Source: an uncultured Propionivibrio sp. (GTDB lineage Bacteria > Pseudomonadota > Gammaproteobacteria > Burkholderiales > Rhodocyclaceae). From it: DNA of 42,842 bases. The stretch lies in assembly GCA_938040985.1 (NCBI GenBank), contig CALHZD010000024.1, positions 1-42,842 on the forward strand, in the 5' to 3' direction. The notes under the pieces are model-generated. The model made no database searches and was not told where the DNA came from. It was given only the letters and a program-made list of their open reading frames with translations. Within the stretch, counting starts at the first letter, position 1; every line of letters starts with the position of its first letter. A program made the translations under genes and the position numbers. Below, piece after piece: positions 6,895 through 16,270 of the stretch.

Positions 6895-9800
6895 GGTTTT
6901 ACTGGCTTCCATTGCTTCAGCTCCCGATAGTTATTGATCTGACGCCAACTCAACCGTCCGACGGCGAGAAGTTCCTTGGAGGTTTCCTCGGCAGTTAATT
7001 TCTTGGAACCTGGCTGCAAGGTGACGACGTGGCGCGTACGCAGGCTGCGCCCCGTGCTATCGGCTTTGCCTGTCGTGGTGCTTTCATCGTCGAACAGCAC
7101 GATAGGCTGTCCTGGCACGCCTACGGTGACGAGACGACGCTGACCGATGCCGGCAATCAGATCCATAGTGTAGAGATTTCCGTTACCGCCCTTGGTACCG
7201 CAGACACCAGAAGCCCCTGCCGCATCGGGCAGCAGACTGCTGAACTGCACCTTGGTGGTCAGTGGGATATAGGTGGAATCATAGACCACACGTTCGCCCT
7301 GTTTCGGCAAGTCGTAATACCAGCCTGCGCGTTCCGTACTATTCGCCGATTCGGGGGTTCCCCAAGTAAAAGGACTTTCCGGCTTGAGGTTGCCCTGCTC
7401 ATCGGAAACCACCTTTTGCAGGTAGTTGCGCCCGTCAATGCCGACGACGCCTGGCCGATTGCTGCCCTTTTTCTTACCGCTATTGTTAGCGTCATACAGC
7501 GCGTAGTAGGTGTTCTGCCGAGTAGCCGTGGCATCTGAAGGTTCAATATATTTACCCGTACCAAAGCCGACGATATGCTGTCCATCTGCGCCGCTGACGC
7601 GAAGAATGGTAGGCGCCGCCGTAATCGGCTGAATATTGTCTGAGGCATCCTTGGCGATGTACATCGGATAGGCGCCACTACGCCCAGTCGTGAACTTCGA
7701 CAAGTTACCTGCCGTCCAGTCTCTTCCTGGATTCCAGTCTCTCACACCATACGTCTTAGTGAAGTCGAGCGCCCACAGATTGCCGTGCAAATCACCGGCA
7801 AACACGTATTCCGTAGTGCCCATCCCCAACCGGTCAGTCATCGCTTCTAGATTGATGATGCCCGTACCTTTGGTGGTCGACAGCGCAGTGTCGAAAGGCA
7901 GAGAAATCTTGTAGTAATTTTCTCCTATCTTCCACTCCTGACCGGCAGGTTTATCAAGCGCCAGCAGGAAAATGGCCGGTCTGCCGGTGCTGCTGAAAAC
8001 ACGGTCGTAGTTGGCCGAATTATTCTTGTAATCTTCGATCTTTTTATACACCTTGCTCTCGACGTAGTTGTTTACGCCCGAGGGCACCATGGCGAACCAG
8101 CGGTAAACTGCATCCTTCTCTGGACTGCCGCTGACGAGCAGGCGCACGATACGCGGCTTGCCGATCACAAAGCCCATGTCCGCATCGTTCAGGTGCGTGA
8201 ACTCCCACATCACTTTCGACGGATCGAAGTTTGTCGGATCGGTCACGTCCAGGGCGAATACGCCGCGTCCGCCACCGCCCGTTCCGCCGACCAGCACGGT
8301 TTTCCAGTCGCTTGCGCTGGTTCCGCTGCCTATTTTAGCGTCGCCGATAACCGGCGTGGCATCTACGTAGGCCTGATGTTCACTTTTGTAACCTTCGTCA
8401 GTCAGCGCGCTCAGCTTCGGTCCCATCCAGCTGGGAATATAGGCAAAGCGCTCATCACCTGTTTCTGCGTCGAACGCATGCAGCATGCCGTCGTTGACGC
8501 CGACGTAGACCGTACCTCCGCGGTCGGCATGTTTCTTGGCAAAATCGGCGCGGCCTTCTCTCATGCTACCCGAAGTTCCCGGCGCACCCACATACTGCGC
8601 ACCGGAATTCACGACATCGGCCAGTGCGCTTTTGCGCTCGCGGAACGGCGAACCTTCCTTGCTTTTGTCGCCACGCAGGTAATTGAGGCGATCTTTCCAT
8701 TGACCATCGCTGGCCGACGTCGGCGAAACACGATCCAGATCGACGATCAGCTCTTCCTCCGTCGCAACCCCCTCGTGGGTAAACCAGGTACCCGCCGTGT
8801 TGGGATTGGCGCCGCGCCGGCCGATGACGATCTTGCGTCCCGCCAAACCGTTAGGCGTCGCAACTCTTGCCGCCAAGCGCTCTTGGGCAGACCACACCTC
8901 ATTCTCGGGGTTCATGCTCGACGAGGTAATATGGTACGCCTTCAGATCGCCCGTCCAATGTTCCGTGTCGTACGAAGCCTGATAGCTGTACAAACCGGCA
9001 TTTGTCAGGCTGCTGCCCGACGCAGCTACACCAGCAATACTGCGTTCGGCCGTCACAGCGTCGCCGAAGATTTTGTCAAATGCTTTCAGCACTCCGCGCG
9101 CGTTACTTTGAATGAAGTACGTCTCCGGTTCATTGGGCCGTTCATGGACGCCATTTTTTTCGCTCTGATCCTGCCACACGTCGTTGTCGGGGTTGCCATT
9201 CTGGTCATAGAAGGGGTTACCCTGAGTGTTGTAAACCTTGCTTTTTTGCCCATCCAGGGTAAAGAAGCCGCCGTATTTAGCCGCCAGGTAATACTGGTTG
9301 TTGCTGCGGCGCTTTGCAGGATCGGATTCGAGGTTGAATTCGTTCACATCAAAGAAGAACGATCTCACCCGCAGGCCCGGGCGCTGCTTGTCCGGCTCGG
9401 CCGTCCAGTCCTTTCCACGAATGTCGTGTGTGCGCGCCCAGTAGGCCAGACCGATAATTTCGCTGTTCTGGCCACGCGCCAACTTGCTGTTGTTCGACAT
9501 ATTCATACTAAGCGTCCCTTCAAAGCCAGACGTAGGACCATTGGGGTTCGAGATGGCGCGCGTTACACCGCTGCCATCCACATAGGTCTTATCTTTGCTC
9601 GCAAGCTCAAAATTCTGCACTACGCTTAACCAATCGTTCATATTAGGAATATTGTTTCTCAGATCGGCCGCGGGCATACGGCTTTTTCCGTAGTACCTGG
9701 AGTCGTGCGTATTGACATCGCCGATCAGGGCAATATTGCTCTTGAGGCAGGAATAATCCTCATCCTTGGTACGACCATCGCCATAGGGATCCAGCCCCGC

Positions 9801-11495
9801 CCAGTCAGTGTAGATCGGGAAACCGTCGTACATAGCGGACGTCAGGCCTTCTACTGCAGCTGGCGACGGCCCCAACCCCTGCAGGTAACGCAGGGTTTCG
9901 TAATACAGCTCGCTGGCCGGGTCATATTTCTTGTAGATACCCATTTCCGTCGGATTGGTACGCCCGAACCGGTTCAGATAATTGATGACACCGCTGGTAG
10001 TCAGCGTGCCGCTATTGGTCGAGGATTCTACCTTTTCCGGGTTATCAACAAACACGCCCGTTTGTGCATTCCATTCAGCGCGCTTGTTACCCTCCGCAGG
10101 TGTATTCTCCATACCGTTCTTGTCATACGTGCTCGGACCCACATATTTTGCCGGCACCCGCAACACACCGCCGAAACGACCATCTTTATCATTGTTCCAG
10201 CTCAATCTTTGGTCGAGCGCATAACCGAACACTGCCAGGCGCAATTTGTTGCTGTATTTCTGAATGACGCCCTCGGGTTTAAAGTTTCCGCTGGGGTATC
10301 TTTTGCAGAAGCTGTAATCGCGCTGATCAATCAGCTCGCCCCCGGAACCCTCGCTCTTGCTGCAAACCTCCACCCGCGAATAAAAGAAACCGTCGGAATT
10401 CAGGCTGTTGACCGACTTGGGCGGCGTCCAGTCTCCAGTATATGGGCGCACGTAGCATTTCTTTACTACATTGTTAGCAGGATCCACAAACGTGTCGTTG
10501 TTACAGGTAAACCCGCCCCTAACCGGCGTCACCGCCCAGCGCTTCGCGCCTGTATCACCGTACCAGACCTCCTTTACATCAGGATAGGCATTACATTTTG
10601 CTCCCTCATTCGCACAGAATTTCGCATCGGCAGGCAGAATATCTGCATTTTGCATACCTGTGCGCCCGACTGTCGAACCTTTAGCAAACGAAGTATCGGC
10701 CGTCAGCGTATAACCCGATGTGTCTGTGCACGACCCGTGTGCCTTTTCACCTGCACGAAAATAAATACGGTTGAGCGTATTGGCTACCCAGATGGGTTGT
10801 TTGTCCGCTGCCTTAACCATAGCCTGAGGCACGGCCCCTGACGCTTCCCCAGTCGTCAGCTTTTTAGCAGGGAAGTTCGTGGAGTTCCACATACAGGTAG
10901 GATTGCCATTGGGCAGCACCGCGCGCTGCAGAATAGTCAATTTCGGCTCGTCGACGATACGGTCGCCACCGGAAAGGGCCAGACGTAGCATGTCAATCGC
11001 CGAATTGCTGGCCCAGTTCAGGAAATTGCCGCTAAAGGCGTTAGTACAGCGGCGCCCGCTAGCTTTTCCGCTGATCACAAAGCGCTTGTAATCCGCCTTG
11101 CTTTTACCTGTCTTGGGCGTTTCATCCGGTGCGTCTTGATAGACATAGCACATCTCGGCGTTGTAGTAGCCGATATATTCCTTCGAAGATTTGTAAGAAT
11201 CGTCAGTCGTTCCTTTTGCCTCGAAGTTGTACTGTGCACCCACCGTCGGGAATTCCACCGACAGCGCCAGCGCCAGCAGCGGCTTGTCACCCTGCGTGGC
11301 GGCATGCAGCGGTTCGCTCGCGATATTGATCGGCGGAATGTTGGGCGGCGTGGTCTGCCCCGTGGCAACCAGTGAAAATACGGCGCCGCCAATTACCAGC
11401 GGCGCGCCGACCCACAGCACGGCGCGGTTGATGCGCTTTTTGAAGGCGGTTTGAACGCCCGGATTACGCGTCGGGTGGTTTGAAGTGTTAAGCAT
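6891..11495 (-). CDS. pilY1: Type IV pilus tip-associated protein PilY1 (PilC family adhesin)
   Basis: Large tip-associated adhesin and assembly factor of type IV pili, 1534 residues. Start ATG 11495 has GGGAG about 9 bases upstream; a GTG at 11501 is too close to that site. A basic N-terminus precedes one hydrophobic stretch (about 26-47) that acts as signal sequence. The N-terminal half carries PilC-type motifs such as GNFLNWASNSAIDMLR and LIGDVNTHDSRYY. From about residue 990 the PilY1 beta-propeller begins, with VGVNDGMLHAFDAETGDE (from residue 996), VLVGGTGGGGRGVFALDV and DLHGNLWALDF. An Arg-Gly-Asp triplet sits at 941-943. The many cysteines in the N-terminal half suggest disulphides in the periplasm. 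It overlaps pilE by 4 bases. Confidence 0.96.
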   Translation of the reverse strand: MLNTSNHPTRNPGVQTAFKKRINRAVLWVGAPLVIGGAVFSLVATGQTTPPNIPPINIASEPLHAATQGDKPLLALALSVEFPTVGAQYNFEAKGTTDDSYKSSKEYIGYYNAEMCYVYQDAPDETPKTGKSKADYKRFVISGKASGRRCTNAFSGNFLNWASNSAIDMLRLALSGGDRIVDEPKLTILQRAVLPNGNPTCMWNSTNFPAKKLTTGEASGAVPQAMVKAADKQPIWVANTLNRIYFRAGEKAHGSCTDTSGYTLTADTSFAKGSTVGRTGMQNADILPADAKFCANEGAKCNAYPDVKEVWYGDTGAKRWAVTPVRGGFTCNNDTFVDPANNVVKKCYVRPYTGDWTPPKSVNSLNSDGFFYSRVEVCSKSEGSGGELIDQRDYSFCKRYPSGNFKPEGVIQKYSNKLRLAVFGYALDQRLSWNNDKDGRFGGVLRVPAKYVGPSTYDKNGMENTPAEGNKRAEWNAQTGVFVDNPEKVESSTNSGTLTTSGVINYLNRFGRTNPTEMGIYKKYDPASELYYETLRYLQGLGPSPAAVEGLTSAMYDGFPIYTDWAGLDPYGDGRTKDEDYSCLKSNIALIGDVNTHDSRYYGKSRMPAADLRNNIPNMNDWLSVVQNFELASKDKTYVDGSGVTRAISNPNGPTSGFEGTLSMNMSNNSKLARGQNSEIIGLAYWARTHDIRGKDWTAEPDKQRPGLRVRSFFFDVNEFNLESDPAKRRSNNQYYLAAKYGGFFTLDGQKSKVYNTQGNPFYDQNGNPDNDVWQDQSEKNGVHERPNEPETYFIQSNARGVLKAFDKIFGDAVTAERSIAGVAASGSSLTNAGLYSYQASYDTEHWTGDLKAYHITSSSMNPENEVWSAQERLAARVATPNGLAGRKIVIGRRGANPNTAGTWFTHEGVATEEELIVDLDRVSPTSASDGQWKDRLNYLRGDKSKEGSPFRERKSALADVVNSGAQYVGAPGTSGSMREGRADFAKKHADRGGTVYVGVNDGMLHAFDAETGDERFAYIPSWMGPKLSALTDEGYKSEHQAYVDATPVIGDAKIGSGTSASDWKTVLVGGTGGGGRGVFALDVTDPTNFDPSKVMWEFTHLNDADMGFVIGKPRIVRLLVSGSPEKDAVYRWFAMVPSGVNNYVESKVYKKIEDYKNNSANYDRVFSSTGRPAIFLLALDKPAGQEWKIGENYYKISLPFDTALSTTKGTGIINLEAMTDRLGMGTTEYVFAGDLHGNLWALDFTKTYGVRDWNPGRDWTAGNLSKFTTGRSGAYPMYIAKDASDNIQPITAAPTILRVSGADGQHIVGFGTGKYIEPSDATATRQNTYYALYDANNSGKKKGSNRPGVVGIDGRNYLQKVVSDEQGNLKPESPFTWGTPESANSTERAGWYYDLPKQGERVVYDSTYIPLTTKVQFSSLLPDAAGASGVCGTKGGNGNLYTMDLIAGIGQRRLVTVGVPGQPIVLFDDESTTTGKADSTGRSLRTRHVVTLQPGSKKLTAEETSKELLAVGRLSWRQINNYRELKQWKPVKP

Positions 11496-11536
11496 GATCA
11501 CTCTCCCGAAATAGGTTCTCAGTCTGGTATTCCGAA

Positions 11537-12238
11537 TCAGTTTCTGATCAGAGCCTGCGCGGCAGCCTGTATATCGCTGCGCGGCCCGAAGCCAATCGCC
11601 GTGACGCGGTACAGGCGCTCTGTCGCCTCTTTACCGGTCTTGGGGGCGGATTTATAGCTGGCCGTCACCATGCCACCTCCCGCGTTGGCGGCATCGGCGA
11701 CGGAAACGTCTTCCATGATGTAACGCGGCGCCAGGGCAGGCTGGATGCCTGTGCCTAGACCATTTTCTGCATTCTTGTAAGAACGGCCGGTATATGTTCC
11801 CAGCGCGACTGATTGCGCGCCGTCATCGGTTCGGGTGAAATCCACCAGCAGCCACGTCGGCTTGTCTTTCCCGTCGGTTTTCGGCGAGCAGAAGCCGCGC
11901 CATGCTGCGGAAGCATCACAACCGGACAGGGGAATTTGAGGGAGGGTCTGAATCTTATTCGTGCGGCTATTAGAAGCGTGGTTCGGTCCCCGCAGTTCGA
12001 TTTCTGCGTCGACCAGCGCCGCTTCCGCCGATTGCCAGGCAATCTGCATATCACGGTCGTTACGCGCACCGCGTTCGCCCATCATCGCAATCTGCATACT
12101 GGCAATACCCAGCATGGAAACGATGACGAGCAACAACAAAACGACGACCAGCGACACGCCGCTCTGACGGGTATAGAGATGCGCATGGGCACGCTGATTG
12201 CGCCTGTTGCTATGGGTGCTATTGGCTATGAGGGTCAT
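11537..12238 (-). CDS. pilX: Type IV pilus minor pilin PilX
   Basis: Minor pilin of the pilus priming complex. 233 residues from ATG 12238, which has GAGGAA about 9 bases upstream. An alternative ATG at 12319 would overlap the end of pilW and give a long extra leader. A basic leader ends in RQSG, followed by VSLVVVLLLLVIVSMLGIAS, the PilX_N hydrophobic helix. As is usual for PilX, there is no Glu at +5. The next segment, QIAMMGERGARNDRDMQIAWQSAEAAL, has the family's conserved AxxAxxAE-like end. Only 41 bases separate its stop from the pilY1 start. Confidence 0.92.
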   Translation of the reverse strand: MTLIANSTHSNRRNQRAHAHLYTRQSGVSLVVVLLLLVIVSMLGIASMQIAMMGERGARNDRDMQIAWQSAEAALVDAEIELRGPNHASNSRTNKIQTLPQIPLSGCDASAAWRGFCSPKTDGKDKPTWLLVDFTRTDDGAQSVALGTYTGRSYKNAENGLGTGIQPALAPRYIMEDVSVADAANAGGGMVTASYKSAPKTGKEATERLYRVTAIGFGPRSDIQAAAQALIRN

Positions 12239-12299
12239 GGGTGCATTTCCTCGCGTGGGATTCCGCTGTATGGCGTCCAGGACGCGGCGACGGAAAAAA

Positions 12300-13529
12300 T
12301 CATTCGGGCAGGACGACATCGCACGGTTGCTCCGAGTTGGTGGGCTGGTAGCCCTGGTTCTGACAATTGCGCAGTTGCACGGTGAAAGTTACGGTCTGGC
12401 GCAGGCGCGAAGCAAGATCGCCGCCGGACTTGCTGGAAATCTCCATCATGCTCCCGGGGTCGCTACTGCTGTCGTATGGGTATTCCTTGTTGCCCAAGGG
12501 ATAAAAGGTGCCGCCGAGATTTTCATGCGCCGAGCCTGCCGGACCACGCAGCACCATGCCGATGCGCAGGCTGCGCACGCGCCGCCAGTTGGCGTAAGTG
12601 GCGACCGTATCGCCGCTCACGGTTAACTGATCGGCGCGTAGATAGCGGTCGGGCACGCTGTCGGCCGGCTTGGGACTAGCTTCGGTCGCTGAACCGGCCG
12701 CCACTTTTGACGGTAAGGGCGAAATCGCCTTGCCCGGTTCAACGTTGTCTACACCGTAAAGCACCTGGAAGTTTTCAACGCCTTTGAGAATAGGTTCCGG
12801 GTCGGACCATCCGGTGCTGCCTTGCGTTATGCACATCAGCGCCAAATCCCCTTGACTGTTGTCCACATACAGGATGCTGGCGATGCGGTCGCTGCGGTTA
12901 ATCGATGACATGCCTGGCGCGATACCGTTGCAGTTGATGATGCTACCGTCGGAGGGCGCGCCAGCGCCCTTGTTCAGATCGGCCTTGACCGTCTGATATT
13001 GCAGAATCAGCACGTCGCTGCCATTGCCTCCGTCAGTCCCGGAACGGGGAGTGGCGCTGTTCAGCAAATCATTCTTGTTGGGCAATGCGTTATTAAAGCC
13101 GAAGATATTAGGCTGCAAGGTAGTGATATCGGTATTGTTGTTGGCGAGTTTGTAGTGCGCCGGCGAATCCTTGTACGGCATACTGGCGGCGTCCAGATCC
13201 TCAAAACCGGCCTGTACGGCCAGGCGCTGGATCAACTCGGTGGCAAAGCGCGCATCGTCGCGCAGTTGCGCCGCCCCATCCACAACGACCGCACCGCGCT
13301 GACTGAAAACCAGCACGGTGGTTGCCACCATGACGATCAACAGCCCGATGGCCATCGCCACCAACAGCTCAACCAAGGTTAAGCCACGACTGGCGGCCGG
13401 GCCGGAAAATTGTTGACCAGAAAAGCGCTGTCCGCAAAAGCGGCCGTGGTTGTGATGACGGGCGCGGCTCAGCGGCATCCGCTGCCGCATGTAGCCCTGT
13501 TGATGTGATGAAAGGTACTGGCGGTTCAT
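12300..13529 (-). CDS. pilW: Type IV pilus minor pilin PilW
   Basis: Minor pilin of the assembly-priming complex, 409 residues. The ATG at 13529 shares one base with the pilV stop (TAATG), indicating coupled translation. An unusually long basic leader of about 48 residues precedes the prepilin motif SRGLTLVELLVAMAIGLLIV, with cleavage after Gly and Glu at +5. The remaining sequence is a large soluble domain with Cys residues near the C-terminus. PilW is the largest pilV-pilW-pilX pilin, which fits its length. An internal ATG near the prepilin motif could shorten the leader, but none gives a better ribosome site. Confidence 0.93.
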   Translation of the reverse strand: MNRQYLSSHQQGYMRQRMPLSRARHHNHGRFCGQRFSGQQFSGPAASRGLTLVELLVAMAIGLLIVMVATTVLVFSQRGAVVVDGAAQLRDDARFATELIQRLAVQAGFEDLDAASMPYKDSPAHYKLANNNTDITTLQPNIFGFNNALPNKNDLLNSATPRSGTDGGNGSDVLILQYQTVKADLNKGAGAPSDGSIINCNGIAPGMSSINRSDRIASILYVDNSQGDLALMCITQGSTGWSDPEPILKGVENFQVLYGVDNVEPGKAISPLPSKVAAGSATEASPKPADSVPDRYLRADQLTVSGDTVATYANWRRVRSLRIGMVLRGPAGSAHENLGGTFYPLGNKEYPYDSSSDPGSMMEISSKSGGDLASRLRQTVTFTVQLRNCQNQGYQPTNSEQPCDVVLPE

Positions 13530-14182
13530 TACAGTTGTCCTCCCGGCGCAATGGGCAGTACGACAGAGGGACGCGCCGCACTGGCGCTTTCCAGCTGCCC
13601 TTGGGTATTGGCGCGCGTCCAGCCGAGTTTGATATAGGCGACGTTATCGCTGGCTGCGGCCGGCGCAGAGCAGGCCCACACCGGCAACCCGCCTTTATCG
13701 TAGGGCGCGGTATCGCGGCAGATACTCACGCGCGCATTGGGCAGCGCCGTACCGACGCGCGAGAGCCATTCGGTCATTTCCGCCCGCGCCACCTCGTTCG
13801 TCGTGTTACAGCCGCCCTGAGCGATATTCAGGCAGTTTGAACGGGCAGATGGCGCCAGCTGCCCATTAGCATCCGCCTTGAAGTCGCCGTAATACGGGCT
13901 GTTTTGATCGCCAGCCACCTGAACGTTGGCGCGCATCATCTCGGCCATCTCACGCGCCAGGCTGATAGCCACCGATTGCAGGCGTGCGTCCTGGTTGTTT
14001 TTCAGCGCGGCGGCCTGCAAACCGGCGACACCGAGCAGGCCGAATGAAAGCACCACGATGGAAACAAGCACCTCGATCATCGAAAAGCCGCGCAGGCCGG
14101 CAGGCCGAAGCGAAGGCTGGGACGGGCGGCCGCGATAGCGCAGGTGACCCGAGCAGTTTGCAATGCTGGAAACAGTAGTCAT
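13529..14182 (-). CDS. pilV: Type IV pilus minor pilin PilV
   Basis: Minor pilin and probable first gene of the pil operon, 217 residues from the ATG at 14182; a GTG at 14194 is an alternative and neither has a clear Shine-Dalgarno. After a 30-odd-residue basic leader the prepilin motif reads LRGFSMIEVLVSIVVLSFGL, then LGVAGLQAAALKNNQDARLQ, which is the diagnostic start of PilV. Four cysteines occur in the C-terminal domain. A perfect 7-bp inverted repeat lies just upstream and may affect initiation or transcription. Confidence 0.93.
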   Translation of the reverse strand: MTTVSSIANCSGHLRYRGRPSQPSLRPAGLRGFSMIEVLVSIVVLSFGLLGVAGLQAAALKNNQDARLQSVAISLAREMAEMMRANVQVAGDQNSPYYGDFKADANGQLAPSARSNCLNIAQGGCNTTNEVARAEMTEWLSRVGTALPNARVSICRDTAPYDKGGLPVWACSAPAAASDNVAYIKLGWTRANTQGQLESASAARPSVVLPIAPGGQL

Positions 14183-14198
14183 GGTCGTCGACACGGAT

Positions 14199-14218
14199 AT
14201 TCAATATGTGGATTGAAT
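14199..14218. promoter_or_regulatory. Perfect 7-bp inverted repeat just upstream of pilV
   Basis: ATTCAAT and ATTGAAT are separated by six bases, ending 17 bases before the pilV ATG. It could be an operator for the pil operon or a leader hairpin. No known regulator motif is recognised; the functional reading is an inference from position and symmetry. Confidence 0.35.
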
Positions 14219-14318
14219 GGTAGACGAACGCACACCGCATACCGAAGCATTTCGTCGGGCCTCAGCGCCCGTTTGTCGGCCATGCAGTCCGGATGGCCCA
14301 AACGACCGCATCCGGTGG

Positions 14319-14428
14319 CTATAGCGGATTGAATTAATTTTCGATACAAGGCGGCAAGCCGCAGACAGTACAAGTGGTACAGCAAGGCGCAGCAACGCCG
14401 TAGCAAAAGTTAAGTTAATTCGCTATAG
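14319..14428 (+). repeat. MITE-like palindromic repeat, copy 1
   Basis: A 110-bp element bounded by CTATAGCG and CGCTATAG as terminal inverted repeats; the outer ~25 bases at both ends are imperfect complements. Its core (AAGGCGGC, then AGTAC and GTAC around a small palindrome, then GCAAGGC, AACGC and GTA) recurs in two further copies at 42419-42629 in the opposite orientation. It encodes no protein. The size, TIRs and multiple copies suggest a non-autonomous miniature element. It sits between ychF and pilV. The rest of 14219-14762 shows no convincing gene. Confidence 0.78.
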
Positions 14429-14762
14429 GATTATTGGCCTGAGGACGACCCATCCTCTCCGTCAGGCAAACCGCCGTCTCCCACGCCAAATCCCGACCCC
14501 AGTCCAGCCCTAGCCCGGCCTGAGACTGCCCCGCTATCGTTCCGCTATTGCCCCGCAACAGACCGGTCGACCAAATCTGCCGCCATTCATACGGCCGGTC
14601 GCAGCAATCGACACAAATGAGAATGCGCGCGCAGCGTCGCAAACGCCGCACACGTCGCAGCGGCATGACCCGCCCGCTCCGGAAATATCGCAACGAAATC
14701 AAAGCGTGATTCGGAACGTTGCAAATGCCGCGGCGACCGCTACAGCTGCCCGGCACAGCGCG

Positions 14763-15854
14763 TCAGACGTTGAACAGAAAATTCAGCACGTCACCATCCT
14801 TGACGACGTAATCCTTGCCTTCGGCACGCATCTTGCCGGCTTCCCGGGCGCCGTGTTCGCCGCCGTAAGCGATGAAATCCTCATACGCGATGGTCTGCGC
14901 ACGGATAAAGCCGCGCTCAAAATCCGTATGGATGACGCCGGCTGCCTGCGGCGCGGTATCGCCTTTGTGAATCGTCCAGGCGCGCACTTCTTTGACGCCG
15001 GCGGTAAAGTACGTCTGCAACCCCAACAAGTGATAACCGGCGTGAATCAGGCGATCCAGCCCCGGTTCCTCCAGCCCGAGGTCGGCGAGGAAAAGCTGTT
15101 TTTCTTCATCGTCCAGATCGGCGATTTCCGCTTCGATGGCCGCACACACGGCGACAACTTCGGCGTTTTCCGCTTCGGCGCGCCGGCGCACGGCCTCCAG
15201 ATGCGGATTGTCGGCAAAGCCGTTTTCGGCCACATTAGCCGCATACAGCACCGGCTTGGCGGTGATCAGGCAGAAAGGCTTGAGACTCGCCTTTTCTTCT
15301 TTTGACAAAGCGAGCGCGCGCACCGGCTTGCCCTGGTCGAGCTGGGCAAAGCACTTTTCAAGCACGGCGACGAGCAGCCGCGCTTCCTTGTCGCCCGCGC
15401 CCGCCGGTTTGCGGTAACGGTTCAGCGCTTTTTCCACGGTGGCCAGATCGGCAAGCGCCAGCTCGGTGTCGATGATTTCGATGTCGCGGAGCGGATCAAC
15501 TGCGCCGGCAACGTGCACGACGTTGTCGTCGGCAAAGCAGCGCACAACGTGCAGCACGGCGTCGGTTTCGCGGATGTTGGCGAGAAACTGGTTGCCCAGC
15601 CCTTCGCCCTTCGAGGCGCCGGCAACCAGCCCGGCGATATCGACGAATTCGGTCACCGCCGGCACGATGCGCTGCGGTTTGACGATGGCGGCCAACGCGG
15701 CAAGGCGCTTGTCCGGAACCTCGACGACGCCGACCGAAGGATCGATGGTGCAGAAAGGATAGTTTTCCGCCGCAACGCCGGCTTTGGTCAGCGCATTAAA
15801 CAAGGTGGACTTGCCCACGTTGGGCAGGCCGACGATCCCGCATTTGAGTGACAT
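14763..15854 (-). CDS. ychF: Ribosome-associated redox-responsive ATPase YchF (Obg family)
   Basis: Obg-family P-loop NTPase that prefers ATP and binds ribosomes; linked to oxidative stress response and translation. 363 residues, the standard length. The start at 15854 reads MSLKCGIVGLPNVGKSTLFN, with the P-loop GLPNVGKST. DIAGLVAGASKGEGLGNQFL is the highly conserved G3/switch II region of YchF. The G4 position is not the canonical NKXD, as expected for ATP specificity. The C-terminus (about 280-363) is the TGS domain, ending in KDGDVLNFLFNV. yecH lies 44 bases upstream on the same strand. Confidence 0.97.
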   Translation of the reverse strand: MSLKCGIVGLPNVGKSTLFNALTKAGVAAENYPFCTIDPSVGVVEVPDKRLAALAAIVKPQRIVPAVTEFVDIAGLVAGASKGEGLGNQFLANIRETDAVLHVVRCFADDNVVHVAGAVDPLRDIEIIDTELALADLATVEKALNRYRKPAGAGDKEARLLVAVLEKCFAQLDQGKPVRALALSKEEKASLKPFCLITAKPVLYAANVAENGFADNPHLEAVRRRAEAENAEVVAVCAAIEAEIADLDDEEKQLFLADLGLEEPGLDRLIHAGYHLLGLQTYFTAGVKEVRAWTIHKGDTAPQAAGVIHTDFERGFIRAQTIAYEDFIAYGGEHGAREAGKMRAEGKDYVVKDGDVLNFLFNV

Positions 15855-15898
15855 GAATGCCCCCGCATCCCTTGTAATCTTGGTGAATCAGCCAGCGC

Positions 15899-16141
15899 TC
15901 AGTGCTTGCACACTTTGTCGGCGCGGGTGTTAAAGCCTGTTCCGTCGGCAACGAATTTGCCTTTGGCTTCGAGAAAATCGATCAGCTGCTCGGCCGTCAT
16001 GTCGTCCGCGCTGCACGTATGAAAACGCGCATCCGCGCCAAAACGCGCAGCGATGGCCTCGCGCAGGCTTTGCTTGGTGAAGCTACCGCCGTGCTCCATC
16101 ATCAAATGCATGACTTCGTGACCGTGAATTGACTGGCTCAT
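15899..16141 (-). CDS. yecH: YecH family metal-binding-like protein (DUF2492)
   Basis: 80-residue protein matching E. coli YecH from end to end in pattern: SIHGHEVMHLMMEHG near the start, ARFGADARFHTCSADDMTAE in the middle, and LEAKGKFVADGTGF with a C-terminal CKH. The conserved His and Cys residues suggest metal binding, but the function is not established. ATG 16141 is preceded by AAAGGAAA. It is divergent from tsaD and upstream of ychF on the same strand, so the two may be cotranscribed. Confidence 0.9.
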   Translation of the reverse strand: MSQSIHGHEVMHLMMEHGGSFTKQSLREAIAARFGADARFHTCSADDMTAEQLIDFLEAKGKFVADGTGFNTRADKVCKH

Positions 16142-16270
16142 CGGAATGTTTCCTTTCTTTATTTGTATTGCCGTCGGGGCGCTATGAAAGACAAAAGCGT
16201 CAGGGGCGCCATTCTAACAGCTCCGGCCAGGCGCGCGCCGCGCGCCCGAAATGCCGATACAATGCCGGCC

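Noticed and set aside
8193..10841. Long plus-strand ORFs (478 and 378 codons) antisense to pilY1
   Set aside because: They lie wholly within the recognised pilY1 reading frame, have no recognisable motifs and reflect GC-rich codon structure of the opposite strand.
14415..14756. 113-codon minus-strand ORF between pilV and ychF
   Set aside because: Cys/Arg-rich translation without motifs, no ribosome site noticed, and its stop lies inside the MITE-like element; treated as chance.
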